64,000 nucleotides of DNA from DASQZK01 sp963763215 (GCA_963763215.1 CAVXNX010000028.1:4771-68770); one strand, 5' to 3'. Numbered from the stretch's first letter, positions 54,537-63,844 are shown. Numbers and translations are program-made. Notes: generated by a model not told the origin, from the letters alone.

Positions 54537-55802
54537 TTAAAATTTATCTTTATGGGCCCACAACCCCAGGGCCGGGTTAGAAATATAGAAAATTTCGCTG
54601 CCGTCGGGCATGGTGTTGTAGCCGTCCTGCAGTTTCAGGGGATTATAGATCTTGAGCATCTCGTCGAGGGGGGCGTACCGGTAGTTGACGCTTTCAATTT
54701 CTTCCCTTGACAGGAAACCCGGGCAGTAGGTCACGCTGAACCGTCCCTCCGGTGATCCGTGGATCAGGTGGGCTGCGGCACTCAGGTTATTGAAAAGATC
54801 GTCGTTCCCGAAGGTATACCGGAGAATATCGGGCGTATTGAGATAGCCGTATTTCCGGATGAGGGCGTCGATCTGCCTGTCCTCCCCGAATTCACGAAGG
54901 CCGGGGGCCAGAACGATCAGTTCCCCTTCATCTTCAATGGCCATCCGGGTCCGGTAGATGCTTTTGTTGCCGAGCCAGGTGCTCTTAAATTCTGCGGGGT
55001 TAAGATAGACGACTACTTTTTTCAGCGGTTTGTCCAGAAGCTGAAAATTCACTTTCAGCGATAGGCTGGCGGCCTGCTCAAAGCATTCCCTGTCATCGCC
55101 CACGAAGAGTCCCCGGATGGCAAGGTCCGGCCCGTTTTTCCCGATCACGGTCTGAATATAGACGATGGGGAGGTCGGCGGCAAAATTCTCCGAGGCATAG
55201 TCCAGGACCTTTCTCACAGGCGTATCCGTCCGGCCCATAATGCGTTCCATGCCATAAGCGGCCCCGAGGAAGTGGCTTTTATTGATCCCTTCCGTGCCGC
55301 CGGTTCCCACAAATACATTTTTATTGTAATTGGCCATGCCGATCACCTCATGCGGGACGACCTGACCGACAGAAAGGATGAGATCGAAACCGCCCTCGAC
55401 CACCAAACGGTTCACCTGTGCCGGCCACTCGTAGTTGACCCGCCCTTCAGCCACCTGGCTGACAAATTCCGCCGGGACATTGCCCAGTGTCACGACGTCA
55501 TTGCGCCAGTCGTGGTGCCGGAAAAGCTCTTGCGGAATGTCGCCGAACATCTTGCGGATTTCACCGGACGACATGGGAAAATGGGTCCCGGTGGCCGGGA
55601 GGATATCCGTGAGATTTTCGCCATAGTATTCATAGATCATCTGGGTGATCTCACCGGCCTTCGAGTGAAAGCGGGTGAAATCGGGCGGCAGGACGAGCAC
55701 TTTCCGCCTGGGGCCCAGCTTGTCGAGGGCTCCGGATACAGCCTCTCGCAGCTCTGCCTGATCAATGGTGACCGCTGTACCGCCTTTGCTGAAATATAAC
55801 AT
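54537..55802 (-). CDS. LarA-family (nickel-pincer) hydroxyacid epimerase, candidate D-mannonate/D-gluconate 2-epimerase
   Basis: 421 residues, typical for the LarA superfamily. Histidines and lysines in LarA-like positions are visible: TGTHFPMSSGE, HHDWRND, VVPHEVIGMANYNKNVFVGTGG and NKSHFLGA. LarA itself racemises lactate with a nickel-pincer nucleotide cofactor; family members with D-gluconate 2-epimerase activity have been described, to my knowledge. Neighbours are gnd, PdxB-like, a HAD hydrolase, a PFK-family kinase and a mannonate oxidoreductase, so mannonate/gluconate epimerisation fits. The cofactor-making larBCE genes are not in the window. Confidence 0.82.
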   Translation of the reverse strand: MLYFSKGGTAVTIDQAELREAVSGALDKLGPRRKVLVLPPDFTRFHSKAGEITQMIYEYYGENLTDILPATGTHFPMSSGEIRKMFGDIPQELFRHHDWRNDVVTLGNVPAEFVSQVAEGRVNYEWPAQVNRLVVEGGFDLILSVGQVVPHEVIGMANYNKNVFVGTGGTEGINKSHFLGAAYGMERIMGRTDTPVRKVLDYASENFAADLPIVYIQTVIGKNGPDLAIRGLFVGDDRECFEQAASLSLKVNFQLLDKPLKKVVVYLNPAEFKSTWLGNKSIYRTRMAIEDEGELIVLAPGLREFGEDRQIDALIRKYGYLNTPDILRYTFGNDDLFNNLSAAAHLIHGSPEGRFSVTYCPGFLSREEIESVNYRYAPLDEMLKIYNPLKLQDGYNTMPDGSEIFYISNPALGLWAHKDKF

Positions 55803-55838
55803 GCGTTTCCTTCTTTCTTTTTTTTACCGCCGGAACGG

Positions 55839-56726
55839 TTATTTTTTCCACGGCGGAACATCAGGGAGATAGCCGTCAAATATGCGGATCAGTTCACGTT
55901 CATACTCCCCTTTATAGGTGCCGTCGAAGAACCGCCCGAGGGCTTCGCTGAAAAACTGTTCCCATGACGCCTCTTCATGTCCCGGATTGATGGGATAAAA
56001 CAAGACGCCGTTCGATTTGGCGGCCTCGAAATCGCCGGGAGCATCCCCGATCATCAGGATCTTATCGTCGGGATATTTCCCCCGGGCAGCCATGGCGAGG
56101 TGTTCTCTCTTGGTGCCGAATTCCTGTCCGGCGATTACCCGGACGTATTTCTCGATTCTGTTTTCCTTCCATTCCCGTTCAAGGGCTTCAACCGGCGTCT
56201 GCGAAACAACGATGACATCGGCATGGCCGGCCATTTTTTCGAGCGACTCTTTCACAAAAGGAAAAGGCGGCATCCCATAGACCATCTCGCCAATGTCCTG
56301 ATTTACCTTCAGTGACCAGGCATAGGTCCGGTCGATAATAGGATCATCGACCTCTTCGGCAAAAACTTCCAGTGCCGGATTTCCCAGCTTGCTCTCCCTG
56401 CGGGTCCACTCGATGAGCAGGCGGAGATCGGGAAGGACCATACCCCTGGCCTTCACCTCGGGTCGTTCAGCAAGGAGCCGGAATGTTTCGATCAGCGCCA
56501 GGAAACGGTTAACACCCCTGGTTTTGGAATACAAATTCACGAATTCCCAGGTTTCCCGGGCATATTTCGAGATCTTCTGGAGTTCGAACGATTTGATCAG
56601 GTTGGGGCAAAAACATTCCTTCTGTTTGATTTCCATGGTATCGAAGGCACAACCATCGGAATCAATGCCGATGAAAAATTCCTTTTCAGGCTGAAGCTTC
56701 GTGAGCAGATCGTGTGGATTGTTCAT
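55839..56726 (-). CDS. HAD-superfamily hydrolase
   Basis: 295 residues from the ATG at 56726. HAD motifs: GIDSDGCAFD (motif I, nucleophile Asp), VVVSQTP (motif II), KREHLAM (motif III Lys), and LMIGDAPGDFEAAK (motif IV, two Asp). A large helical cap sits between motifs I and II. Its substrate is unknown. Position between the kinase and the LarA-type gene suggests a phosphatase that acts on a phosphorylated sugar acid or on a side product. Confidence 0.82.
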   Translation of the reverse strand: MNNPHDLLTKLQPEKEFFIGIDSDGCAFDTMEIKQKECFCPNLIKSFELQKISKYARETWEFVNLYSKTRGVNRFLALIETFRLLAERPEVKARGMVLPDLRLLIEWTRRESKLGNPALEVFAEEVDDPIIDRTYAWSLKVNQDIGEMVYGMPPFPFVKESLEKMAGHADVIVVSQTPVEALEREWKENRIEKYVRVIAGQEFGTKREHLAMAARGKYPDDKILMIGDAPGDFEAAKSNGVLFYPINPGHEEASWEQFFSEALGRFFDGTYKGEYERELIRIFDGYLPDVPPWKK

Positions 56727-56782
56727 ATTTTCGGAATTAGGGTTTATCACTTAACATCCAGGTAATCACAGGTGTTCATGGG

Positions 56783-58066
56783 TTAGCGGTAAGCCTGGGG
56801 GGTATACCCGGGCAGTTTTTTACCGGCAAAGGCCATTTTCAAACGGGCGAACCTCTGTTTTCCGTTAATCATGGGAACGCTCACCCAGTCTTCTCCGACA
56901 AGGGGTCTGACATAGTCCAGGAATTCGTCGGTCACATCGGTTCCCGAGGGCGTGATCCATTTTGCAGGGAACGTTCTTTCGGAAAGAGCCACTTTTTCGA
57001 GAGGAACCTTATCGTAGGTAACGTTATAGATGAAGCCCGGCACCCGGAGGATGGTCGACATCCATCCGTTGCCGTCGTTCATGGCAATGTCGACGGCTTT
57101 CTGCCCGACCTTGTAGGCCTCGTCGAGATCGACGGTGGAGGCGTAGATCATGGTATCTCTCTGGTCGGTGCCCATCACCTGGCCGCGAGCCTTTCCCCTG
57201 ACCCTGAAGCCGGCTTTATTGAGGTAATTCACCACATGCTGGAACACCGACTGTTCGCTGGAACCGAACGATGTATGCCCAAAGGCATCCTTCACTTCAC
57301 CCAGGGAGCCGACATTGAACCCTTCGCTGACGACCACAATGCAGCGGCCGTCACGGTTGAGCTGGTCATTGACCTTATCGGCCATTTCTTCCAGGGTGAC
57401 ATCCGACTCGGCAAGGTAGATCTGCAAGGGCCATTCCCGCCGTGGATCGGCCAGCCGGGCTGCGGCCGGAATATAGCCGATCTTCCGGCCCATGGCCTGG
57501 ATCACCAGCACAGGGTCAGCCGGTGATGAGCCCATATTTTCTTCGTTGGCATTCTGAATGATATGGGACCAGTACCGGGCCACACTTCCGTAGCCGGGGG
57601 TATGGTCGATCAGGGTGAAGGCACTGTCGCCGACATCATTGTCGATGGTCTTCGGAACACCGGTGGCAATGAGGTCAAGGCCCTTTTCCTTTGCCAGTGC
57701 AGCGACTTTGAAGGCCGTATGCTGTGAGTCATTCCCCCCGATATAGAAAAAATACCCGATATCGTGGGCTTTAAAAATTTCGATGATCCGGCTGAAGTCC
57801 TCTTCCTGGTGATCTTTGAGTTTGTAGCGGCAGGTCCCGATCGACCCGGCCGCCGGGGTGATCCTGAGCAGGGCGATCTCTTCGTCATCCTGCGCACTCA
57901 GATCGAGCAGTTCTTCCTTCAGAACCCCTTCGATCCCGTGCCAGCCGGCATAGATCTTCCCGAAAACCCCGGGAAACATCCGGCATGCATCGATGATCCC
58001 CCGAAGCGAGTTGTTGATGACCGGCGAAGGTCCCCCCGATTGCGCAACAATTACATTCTTTGCCAT
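56783..58066 (-). CDS. 6-phosphofructokinase-family kinase (PPi-type signature)
   Basis: 427 residues. Family motifs: AQSGGPSPVINNSL, GTCRYKL, FYIGGNDSQHTA, PKTIDNDVGDS (the PPi-PFK-like signature with catalytic Asp) and MGRKIGYIPAAARL. It would phosphorylate fructose 6-phosphate, or a related substrate, with diphosphate or ATP. It lies within the sugar-acid run. No obvious gluconate kinase is present in the window, so this PFK relative is a candidate for the missing kinase step; that is speculation. Confidence 0.85.
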   Translation of the reverse strand: MAKNVIVAQSGGPSPVINNSLRGIIDACRMFPGVFGKIYAGWHGIEGVLKEELLDLSAQDDEEIALLRITPAAGSIGTCRYKLKDHQEEDFSRIIEIFKAHDIGYFFYIGGNDSQHTAFKVAALAKEKGLDLIATGVPKTIDNDVGDSAFTLIDHTPGYGSVARYWSHIIQNANEENMGSSPADPVLVIQAMGRKIGYIPAAARLADPRREWPLQIYLAESDVTLEEMADKVNDQLNRDGRCIVVVSEGFNVGSLGEVKDAFGHTSFGSSEQSVFQHVVNYLNKAGFRVRGKARGQVMGTDQRDTMIYASTVDLDEAYKVGQKAVDIAMNDGNGWMSTILRVPGFIYNVTYDKVPLEKVALSERTFPAKWITPSGTDVTDEFLDYVRPLVGEDWVSVPMINGKQRFARLKMAFAGKKLPGYTPQAYR

Positions 58067-58401
58067 AATAATCCAGTTTGCTGTATGAGATAAAATCCTG
58101 TTCTTCGGACAGTCGTCGCGGGAATTGCCCCCGGAAGTGGTTCACGGATCAGACCGTTCACCATTTTCATTCTGCCGGAATCCCGGAGATCATCAAGGTT
58201 CATTACCCTCTGGCGAGACAATCGACCGTGATTGATGTTGCATTCCGGCGTCACGAGGATGGGCCAGATGGCACGTTCAGAGCCATCAGAAAAGATGTTC
58301 CGGCCATGGACGGGCTGGTCAGAAGAATAGGCATTACAGGAAAAGAAAAAGAAAGAGAGAGAAAAAATCAAAAGAACTGTTATGTGCGGACCCGTTTTCA
58401 T
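58051..58401 (-). CDS. Possible small lipoprotein
   Basis: 116 residues with a convincing lipoprotein leader (LIFSLSFFFFSC). The mature sequence is unremarkable (GRNIFSDGSERAIWPILV) and overlaps the start of the PFK-family gene by 16 bases. It fills most of the 370-base gap between that gene and the SDR. It has no recognised homology by eye and may be a remnant of a longer gene or a chance frame. Confidence 0.35.
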   Translation of the reverse strand: MKTGPHITVLLIFSLSFFFFSCNAYSSDQPVHGRNIFSDGSERAIWPILVTPECNINHGRLSRQRVMNLDDLRDSGRMKMVNGLIREPLPGAIPATTVRRTGFYLIQQTGLLWQRM

Positions 58402-58433
58402 GGTGATTGATTTTGATTGATTCTCCTTTTTTC

Positions 58434-59286
58434 TCAGACACCTCCAAAGGCGCTGTATCCGCCGTCGACAGGAATGACTATACCCGTCACGAACTTCGAA
58501 ATGTCCGAGACAAGGTACAGAACCGTTCCCTGCAGATCTTCCGGTTCGCCAAACTTACCCGTTGGGGTATTGGCGATGATTTTTTCTCCTCTTTCTGTTA
58601 ATTGACCTGTTGCTTCATTGATAAGTAAAAACCTGTTCTGGTTGGTCAGGAAAAAGCCCGGGGCAATGGCATTGACCCTGACTCCCGTTTTCGCGAAATG
58701 AACTGCGAGCCACTCGGTGAAATTGTTGACAGAGGCTTTGGCTGCCGAATAGGCCGGGATCTTCGTCAGGGGTTTGTAGGAATTCATCGACGAGATGTTC
58801 AGAATAACACCGTCGCCGCGTTCCGCCATTTCCCTTGAAAATACCATGGATGGCAGAAGTGTGCCGATAAAATTCAGGTCGAACACCTTCCGGAAACCTT
58901 CCATTTTCAGCCCGAAAAAGCCATCGTCAAAGGTCTCGGGATGGCCCGGCTCGAGTTGTTCCGTCTTCGTGGTGGCTTCTGGCGAATTTCCCCCGGCCCC
59001 GTTGATCAGGATATCGATACGGCCAAACCTCCCAAGAATCTCGTTCTTCGTGGCGTTCAGAACATCCTTATCCAGGACGTTACTTTCCAGCCCGATGCAT
59101 TCTGTCCCCGACGCTCTTGGTCATGTCTTCGGCCAGTTTCTCTGCCACCTCTTTCCGGAGATCGAGGATGACGGTTTTAACGCCCGCCGAAACCAGCACC
59201 TTGACGATGGCCGTACCGATCACGCCGGCACCTCCGGTGATGACGCAGACTTTGTCTTTGAGGTCCGAAAATGAATTGTTGTTCAT
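58434..59286 (-). CDS. SDR-family D-mannonate oxidoreductase (YjmF/UxaD-like), frameshifted
   Basis: Start ATG at 59286, eight bases after the lacI stop. The N-terminal frame has the cofactor motif VCVITGGAGVIGTAIV. After the run of four C's at 59106-59109 (GGGG in the coding sense) the frame shifts. The third part has INGAGGNSPEATT, MEGFRKVFDLNFIGTLLP, ISSMNSYKPLTKIPAYSAAK (Ser and YxxxK) and PGFFLTNQNRFLL, which is characteristic of SDR mannonate oxidoreductases. One G less restores about 284 residues. It reduces fructuronate to mannonate. Confidence 0.88.
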
Positions 59287-59293
59287 GGTTATC

Positions 59294-60343
59294 TTATCTG
59301 TATTCATAATAATCAATGTTTTCGCGGGTGAGAATATCGATCGGGATATATTGCACTTCTTCCACTTCCTTTTTCAGGATGATCTTGTTAAACAGGGTCA
59401 TGATCCCGCGGTATCCCTGTTCTTCAGGTTTCTGGCTGATCAGGAAATCGATAAGCCCCTTCTTCAGGCAGTCGACGTTTTCCGGCAGCAGATCATAGCC
59501 CACGAGCCTGACGTTCCGGATATCATGTTCCCCGATGAAGGAAGCCACCCGGTGGACCCTGCTATTGGCCACGAAGATGCCCTTGATCCGGGCCTTTCCA
59601 AAGTACGAACCGAGCCTGGAGGCAAGTGCTTCGCTGGTGGGCTGTGTCATCTCGACGGTGATCAGGTTGAAGTTCATCGCCGGATTTTCGGCGAAGAACT
59701 TTCTGAAACCCCGTTCACGCCGGATAATATCATTGTGGTTCTCTTTCTTTCCCACCAGGCTGATGATCAGGATGTCGCCCTCACCCTGGACGCCGATGGT
59801 CAGGAGCCTGGCCCCCAGATAGCCGCTTTGCAGGGCATTCTGCCCGATGTAGGTGACATGCTCGGGTTCGTCGATATTGGAATTGAACAGGGCAACCTGT
59901 ATTCCGGCATCCATGCATTTCCGTACAAAATCCACCGATTCCTCCGGGAAGATCGGGGCGAAAAGAACGGCATCGGGAAGCTCCCGGAGCAGGATCTCCG
60001 CCTGTTCACGGAACGATTCCTTATCGAACTGATCGAAATAAAACCGCCGGATCATGATCCCGAAAGGACTGATCTCCCCCGACGCCCTGTCGATCCCGAC
60101 ATTCGGCGCATGCCAGAAATCATTTCCGTTTACGGACACGGGCATCAGAACAGCGAACAGCCATGTCTTTTTGGAAGCCAGTGTCTGCGCCAGTATATCA
60201 GGCTTATAATCAAGTTCCTGAAGGATATGGTTCACCTTTTCCCGGGTTTTCGCCGAGACTTCACCCCGGTTGTGGATCACACGGTCGACTGTGCCGGGTG
60301 AGACCTGGGCCAAACGGGCGATATCTTTAATCCTGACTTTCAA
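59294..60343 (-). CDS. LacI-family regulator of the hexuronate locus
   Basis: 349 residues. An N-terminal LacI helix-turn-helix (IKDIARLAQVSPGTVDRVIH) is followed by a periplasmic-binding-protein-like effector domain (ESVDFVRKCMDAGIQVALFNS, IKGIFVANSRVHRVA). It lies divergent from uxaE and upstream of the mannonate oxidoreductase, with operator-like palindromes in the shared gap. It probably senses a uronate-derived metabolite and controls both directions. Confidence 0.9.
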   Translation of the reverse strand: MKVRIKDIARLAQVSPGTVDRVIHNRGEVSAKTREKVNHILQELDYKPDILAQTLASKKTWLFAVLMPVSVNGNDFWHAPNVGIDRASGEISPFGIMIRRFYFDQFDKESFREQAEILLRELPDAVLFAPIFPEESVDFVRKCMDAGIQVALFNSNIDEPEHVTYIGQNALQSGYLGARLLTIGVQGEGDILIISLVGKKENHNDIIRRERGFRKFFAENPAMNFNLITVEMTQPTSEALASRLGSYFGKARIKGIFVANSRVHRVASFIGEHDIRNVRLVGYDLLPENVDCLKKGLIDFLISQKPEEQGYRGIMTLFNKIILKKEVEEVQYIPIDILTRENIDYYEYR

Positions 60344-60372
60344 ATATACCGGTGTTTTTCAGTGAATTAGAA

Positions 60373-60391
60373 TGAAACATGACTCATTTCA
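60373..60391. promoter_or_regulatory. Quasi-palindrome near the lacI start
   Basis: TGAAA-N9-TTTCA, 29 bases before the lacI-family start at 60343. It may be an autoregulatory operator; the centre is not symmetric, so support is modest. Confidence 0.3.
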
Positions 60392-60455
60392 CAGGCTGTT
60401 CTGTTCACAAAAATAGTGAAAAAAAATTGGAAAAGAAGAATTTTGGACATAATTT

Positions 60456-60469
60456 CGTGTCCGTACACG
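60456..60469. promoter_or_regulatory. LacI-type operator candidate
   Basis: CGTGT-C-CG-T-ACACG is symmetric at six of seven pairs and centred on CG, the hallmark of LacI-family operators. It lies in the lacI-uxaE divergent region, 151 bases before uxaE. Confidence 0.5.
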
Positions 60470-60619
60470 GAAAAGTTCAGACCGGGAAAATTTCACACTC
60501 GCAGAAGAGAACCCGGCGAACCTGTCATTTTCAGCACTTCCTTTATCCGGAAAACACAACCCAATGGCAGCCGCGATGTTTATATCTAAAATCATGAACC
60601 GAAAATCAATCCTATCATT

Positions 60620-61867
60620 ATGATACACCTTAGTAAATACTCATTCGGCACGGGCGACAGGTTCGGCATGCAGGGAAGGGCCCAGATCCGGGCCATTGAA
60701 AGAGCCAATAGGGCCGGCATACCCCTGACTCCGGTCTGGAACAAATCCAACCGCGAACATCAGATCATTCATTCCACACCTGAGGAAACACGGCTGGAAG
60801 CCGACCGGGCCGTCAGGGATGAGGCATGGAACGGTGCTTATTTCGTCGATGCCGATCACATCAACCTGACCAACGTCGATGGCTTCATTCCCCATTCCGA
60901 CTTTTTCACCATCGATGTTGCCGATTATATCGGAAAACCGGCCGATCCCGCTCTTGTGGAGGATTTTCTTGGGAAAAATGAAAAATACACCCGCAGGCTG
61001 CACATTGAAGGTCTCGGTGAAATTCCCCTTTCACGGGACGACCTCAGGGCCATCGCCGGGAAATTCCTTTATGCCGTCGGCCAGGCGGCAGCCATTTACC
61101 GGCATATCGAGGGAAAGAAGGGTAAAGGGAACTTTATCACGGAAGTCTCGATGGATGAGGTCGACCAGCCGCAGACGCCGGTGGAGCTGTTCTTCATCCT
61201 TTCAGCCCTGGCGCAGGAAGGGGTGCCTGTTCAAACCATCGCCCCGAAGTTCTCCGGCCGGTTCAATAAGGGCGTCGATTACGTGGGCGATGTCCGGCAG
61301 TTTGGGGTGGAGTTCGAAGCCGATATCCTGGTCATCCGGCAGGCGGTCGCTGAGTTCGGCCTGCCCTCAAACCTGAAGCTTTCCGTGCATTCGGGAAGCG
61401 ATAAGTTTTCCATTTACCCTGTTATGGGCGACCTGATCCGGAAGCATGATGCGGGCATCCATGTCAAAACGGCCGGGACGACCTGGCTGGAGGAGGTCAT
61501 CGGTCTCGCTCTCGCCGGGGATGAAGCGCTCGACCTGGCCAAATCCATCTACAGTAAAGCTCTCGGCCGCATGGATGAACTCTGCGGACCCTATGCCACC
61601 GTCATCGATATCGATCCTGCCAGGTTGCCATCCGTGGTAGAGGTGAATGGCTGGAGCGGTGAAAAATTTGCGAACACCCTGCGTCATATCCCCGGTCATC
61701 CCGACTACAACCCGGGCTTCAGGCAGCTGATCCACGTGGGGTACAAAGTGGCCGCGGAATACAGCAATGTATACCTCAGCCTCGTCCGGCTCCATGAAGA
61801 TATCGTGGGAAGCCAGGTCGAAGAAAATATTTACGACAGGCACCTCAAACGCCTGTTTCCTCTTTAA
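60620..61867 (+). CDS. uxaE: Tagaturonate/fructuronate epimerase UxaE
   Basis: 415 residues opening with LSKYSFGTGDRFGMQGRAQI and carrying NREHQIIHSTPE, YFVDADHINLTNVDGF, SVHSGSDKFSIYP (metal-ligand His/Asp candidates) and WFEVINGWS-like VVEVNGWSGEKF. These are features of the UxaE family, which interconverts tagaturonate and fructuronate. It is the first plus-strand gene after the LacI operator region, followed 24 bases later by uxaC. It links galacturonate to the glucuronate branch. Confidence 0.92.
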   Translation: MIHLSKYSFGTGDRFGMQGRAQIRAIERANRAGIPLTPVWNKSNREHQIIHSTPEETRLEADRAVRDEAWNGAYFVDADHINLTNVDGFIPHSDFFTIDVADYIGKPADPALVEDFLGKNEKYTRRLHIEGLGEIPLSRDDLRAIAGKFLYAVGQAAAIYRHIEGKKGKGNFITEVSMDEVDQPQTPVELFFILSALAQEGVPVQTIAPKFSGRFNKGVDYVGDVRQFGVEFEADILVIRQAVAEFGLPSNLKLSVHSGSDKFSIYPVMGDLIRKHDAGIHVKTAGTTWLEEVIGLALAGDEALDLAKSIYSKALGRMDELCGPYATVIDIDPARLPSVVEVNGWSGEKFANTLRHIPGHPDYNPGFRQLIHVGYKVAAEYSNVYLSLVRLHEDIVGSQVEENIYDRHLKRLFPL

Positions 61868-61891
61868 TCCTGAACCGTAAATCCAAGCGCC

Positions 61892-63290
61892 ATGAAAACA
61901 TTCCTCGACGAAAATTTCCTCCTTCATTCGGCCACCGCACAAAAACTCTATCATGACCATGCGGAACACCTGCCCATCATCGATTATCATTGCCATCTCT
62001 CACCCGCCGAGATCGCTTCCGACAGGAAGTTCGGGAACATCACGAAAATCTGGCTCGACGGCGATCATTATAAATGGCGGGCGATGCGGGCCAATGGCAT
62101 CGATGAAATCTTCTGCACCGGAGATGCACCCGACAGGGAAAAGTTCAGAAAATGGGCCGAAACGGTACCGATGACCATAAGAAATCCCCTGTATCACTGG
62201 ACGCATCTCGAACTCAGGAGGTATTTCGGCATCAGCAAACTCCTGAGCCCGGAAACAGCCGATGCCATTTATGATGAAGCCACGGAAAAGCTCCAATCGG
62301 ATGAATACAGCGTCAGGAACCTGCTCAGGAAAATGAACGTGGAGATCCTGTGTACGACCGACGACCCGGCCGACAGCCTGGAGCACCACATCCGGCTCCA
62401 GGATGAGAATTTCAGCATCCGGGTGCTCCCGGCATGGAGACCCGACAAGGCCATGGCCATTGAGGATCCTGCGCAATGGGCCGCATACCTCGATTCCCTG
62501 TCCCGGGCCTCCGGCACCGCGATCTCCAATTTCGACGGTCTCCTTGCCGCCCTGTCCAACCGGCACGATTTCTTTCACAGCCTGGGCTGCCGGCTTTCTG
62601 ACCATGGGCTGGAAACCTTCTACGCCAGGGACTACACAGAAAAAGACATCGACAGGATTTTCAAACTGGCGCTGGAAGGCGAAAAACTCTCCGACGATGA
62701 AATCCTGGAGTTCAAGTCCGCCCTGCTGGTCCGCTTCGCCGAGATGGATCACCAAAAGGGCTGGACACAGCAGTTCCACGTGGGCGCCATCCGGAACAAC
62801 AATACCCGGATGATCAACGCACTCGGACCCGATAAAGGCTTCGACTCGATCGGCGATTTTGAAATGGCCAGGCCGATGTCAAAATTTCTCGATACGCTGG
62901 CGCGCGAAGGAAAACTGACCAAAACCATCCTGTATAATCTCAACCCGCGCGACAATGAACTGATGGCCACCATGGCCGGCAATTTTAATGATGGGAGCAT
63001 GCCCGGCAAGATGCAGTTCGGTTCGGCTGGTGGTTCCTGGATCAGAAAGACGGGATCAGAAACAGCTCAACGCCCTTTCGAATATGGGCCTCCTGAGCCG
63101 GTTCGTGGGAATGCTGACCGATTCGCGATCCTTCCTCTCCTACCCCCGGCACGAATATTTCAGGAGGGTACTTTGCAACCTCATTGGTGAAGATGTCGAA
63201 AAAGGAGAACTGCCGGCCGATATGGAACACCTGGGAAATATCGTGGAAGGGATCTGTTATGATAATGCGAAAAGTTATTTTGGGTTTTAG
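61892..63290 (+). CDS. uxaC: Uronate isomerase, with two nearby frameshifts
   Basis: The main frame covers the amidohydrolase-like fold (IIDYHCHLSPAE with metal His, THLELRRYFGI, VLPAWRPDKA, QFHVGAIRNNNTRM). At 63022-63029 and again at 63060-63066 one base is missing: the expected GSGWWFLDQKDGIRN is read in a third frame between the two points, and LNALSNMGLLSRFVGMLTDS in the second. Restoring two bases gives about 467 residues ending at 63290. It isomerises glucuronate to fructuronate and galacturonate to tagaturonate. Confidence 0.92.
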
Positions 63291-63293
63291 GTC

Positions 63294-63375
63294 GTTTCCT
63301 CCGGCCACCGAAGCCTTTGGCGAAGGGGGCAGATTGTTTCCTCCGTCCACCGGCCTTGGGCGAGGGTGGCAGTTT
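63294..63375. repeat. Imperfect tandem intergenic repeat after uxaC
   Basis: Copy 1 (63294-63335) and copy 2 (63336-63375) both begin GTTTCCTCCG and share CCACCG, TTGGGCGA/TTTGGCGA and GGGGCAG/GGTGGCAG. The centre can form a small hairpin (GCCA with TGGC). It resembles other REP-like intergenic elements and begins three bases after the corrected uxaC stop. Confidence 0.6.
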
Positions 63376-63844
63376 ATTGCAAAATGAATTCGATTGACCT
63401 GCATCACTTGTCTCTTATCACCGCTTCTTCTACAAATTTCCAATGAAATATTCCTGCAGCGATCAACGAATTTTCATTTAGCAAAGAGCTGTTCGTCAAA
63501 AATTCGGATCCGAAATGAGGATATATTTTCGAAGGAAGGTAAGAGGCCTGAATACAATCAATCGACCGAAATCAAGGTGTAACAAGGGATCACAGAATCT
63601 CCCTTTCAATTCCCCTGGCCATCCAGTCCCCCCAATCTATTTAGACCTTATTTATAATATCTCCTTAACAGTTGTCTGAAACTATTTCACTGTCCATCCG
63701 GATCATTCCACTCCGGCCCGCTTAATAACCTGATGTACAATCCGGAAAATTCAACCGGCTAATCAATTTCCTATTATCTCATGAAGTAATGAACAAAGAG
63801 GTTTATTTTCAAGTCATTATAAGTGACTAACCTCTAAATACAAT
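63376..63844. other. Intergenic region with a leader hairpin
   Basis: About 470 mostly AT-rich bases. No gene is supported. A structured stretch at 63797-63835 (listed separately) lies directly in front of the last gene. Confidence 0.4.
63797..63835 (+). promoter_or_regulatory. Stem-loop in the leader of the last gene
   Basis: AGAGGTT (63797-63803) pairs with AACCTCT (63829-63835), and inside it AGTCA (63812-63816) pairs with TGACT (63824-63828). The structure ends nine bases before the ATG at 63845, so it could mask or shape the translation start. No Shine-Dalgarno sequence is seen. Confidence 0.4.

Noticed and set aside
56783..58066. Naming the PFK-family protein a gluconate kinase
   Set aside because: All visible motifs are those of phosphofructokinases; the gluconate role is only a hypothesis.
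59117..60301. 394-codon plus-strand frame opposite the LacI regulator
   Set aside because: Antisense shadow; the LacI helix-turn-helix on the other strand is unambiguous.
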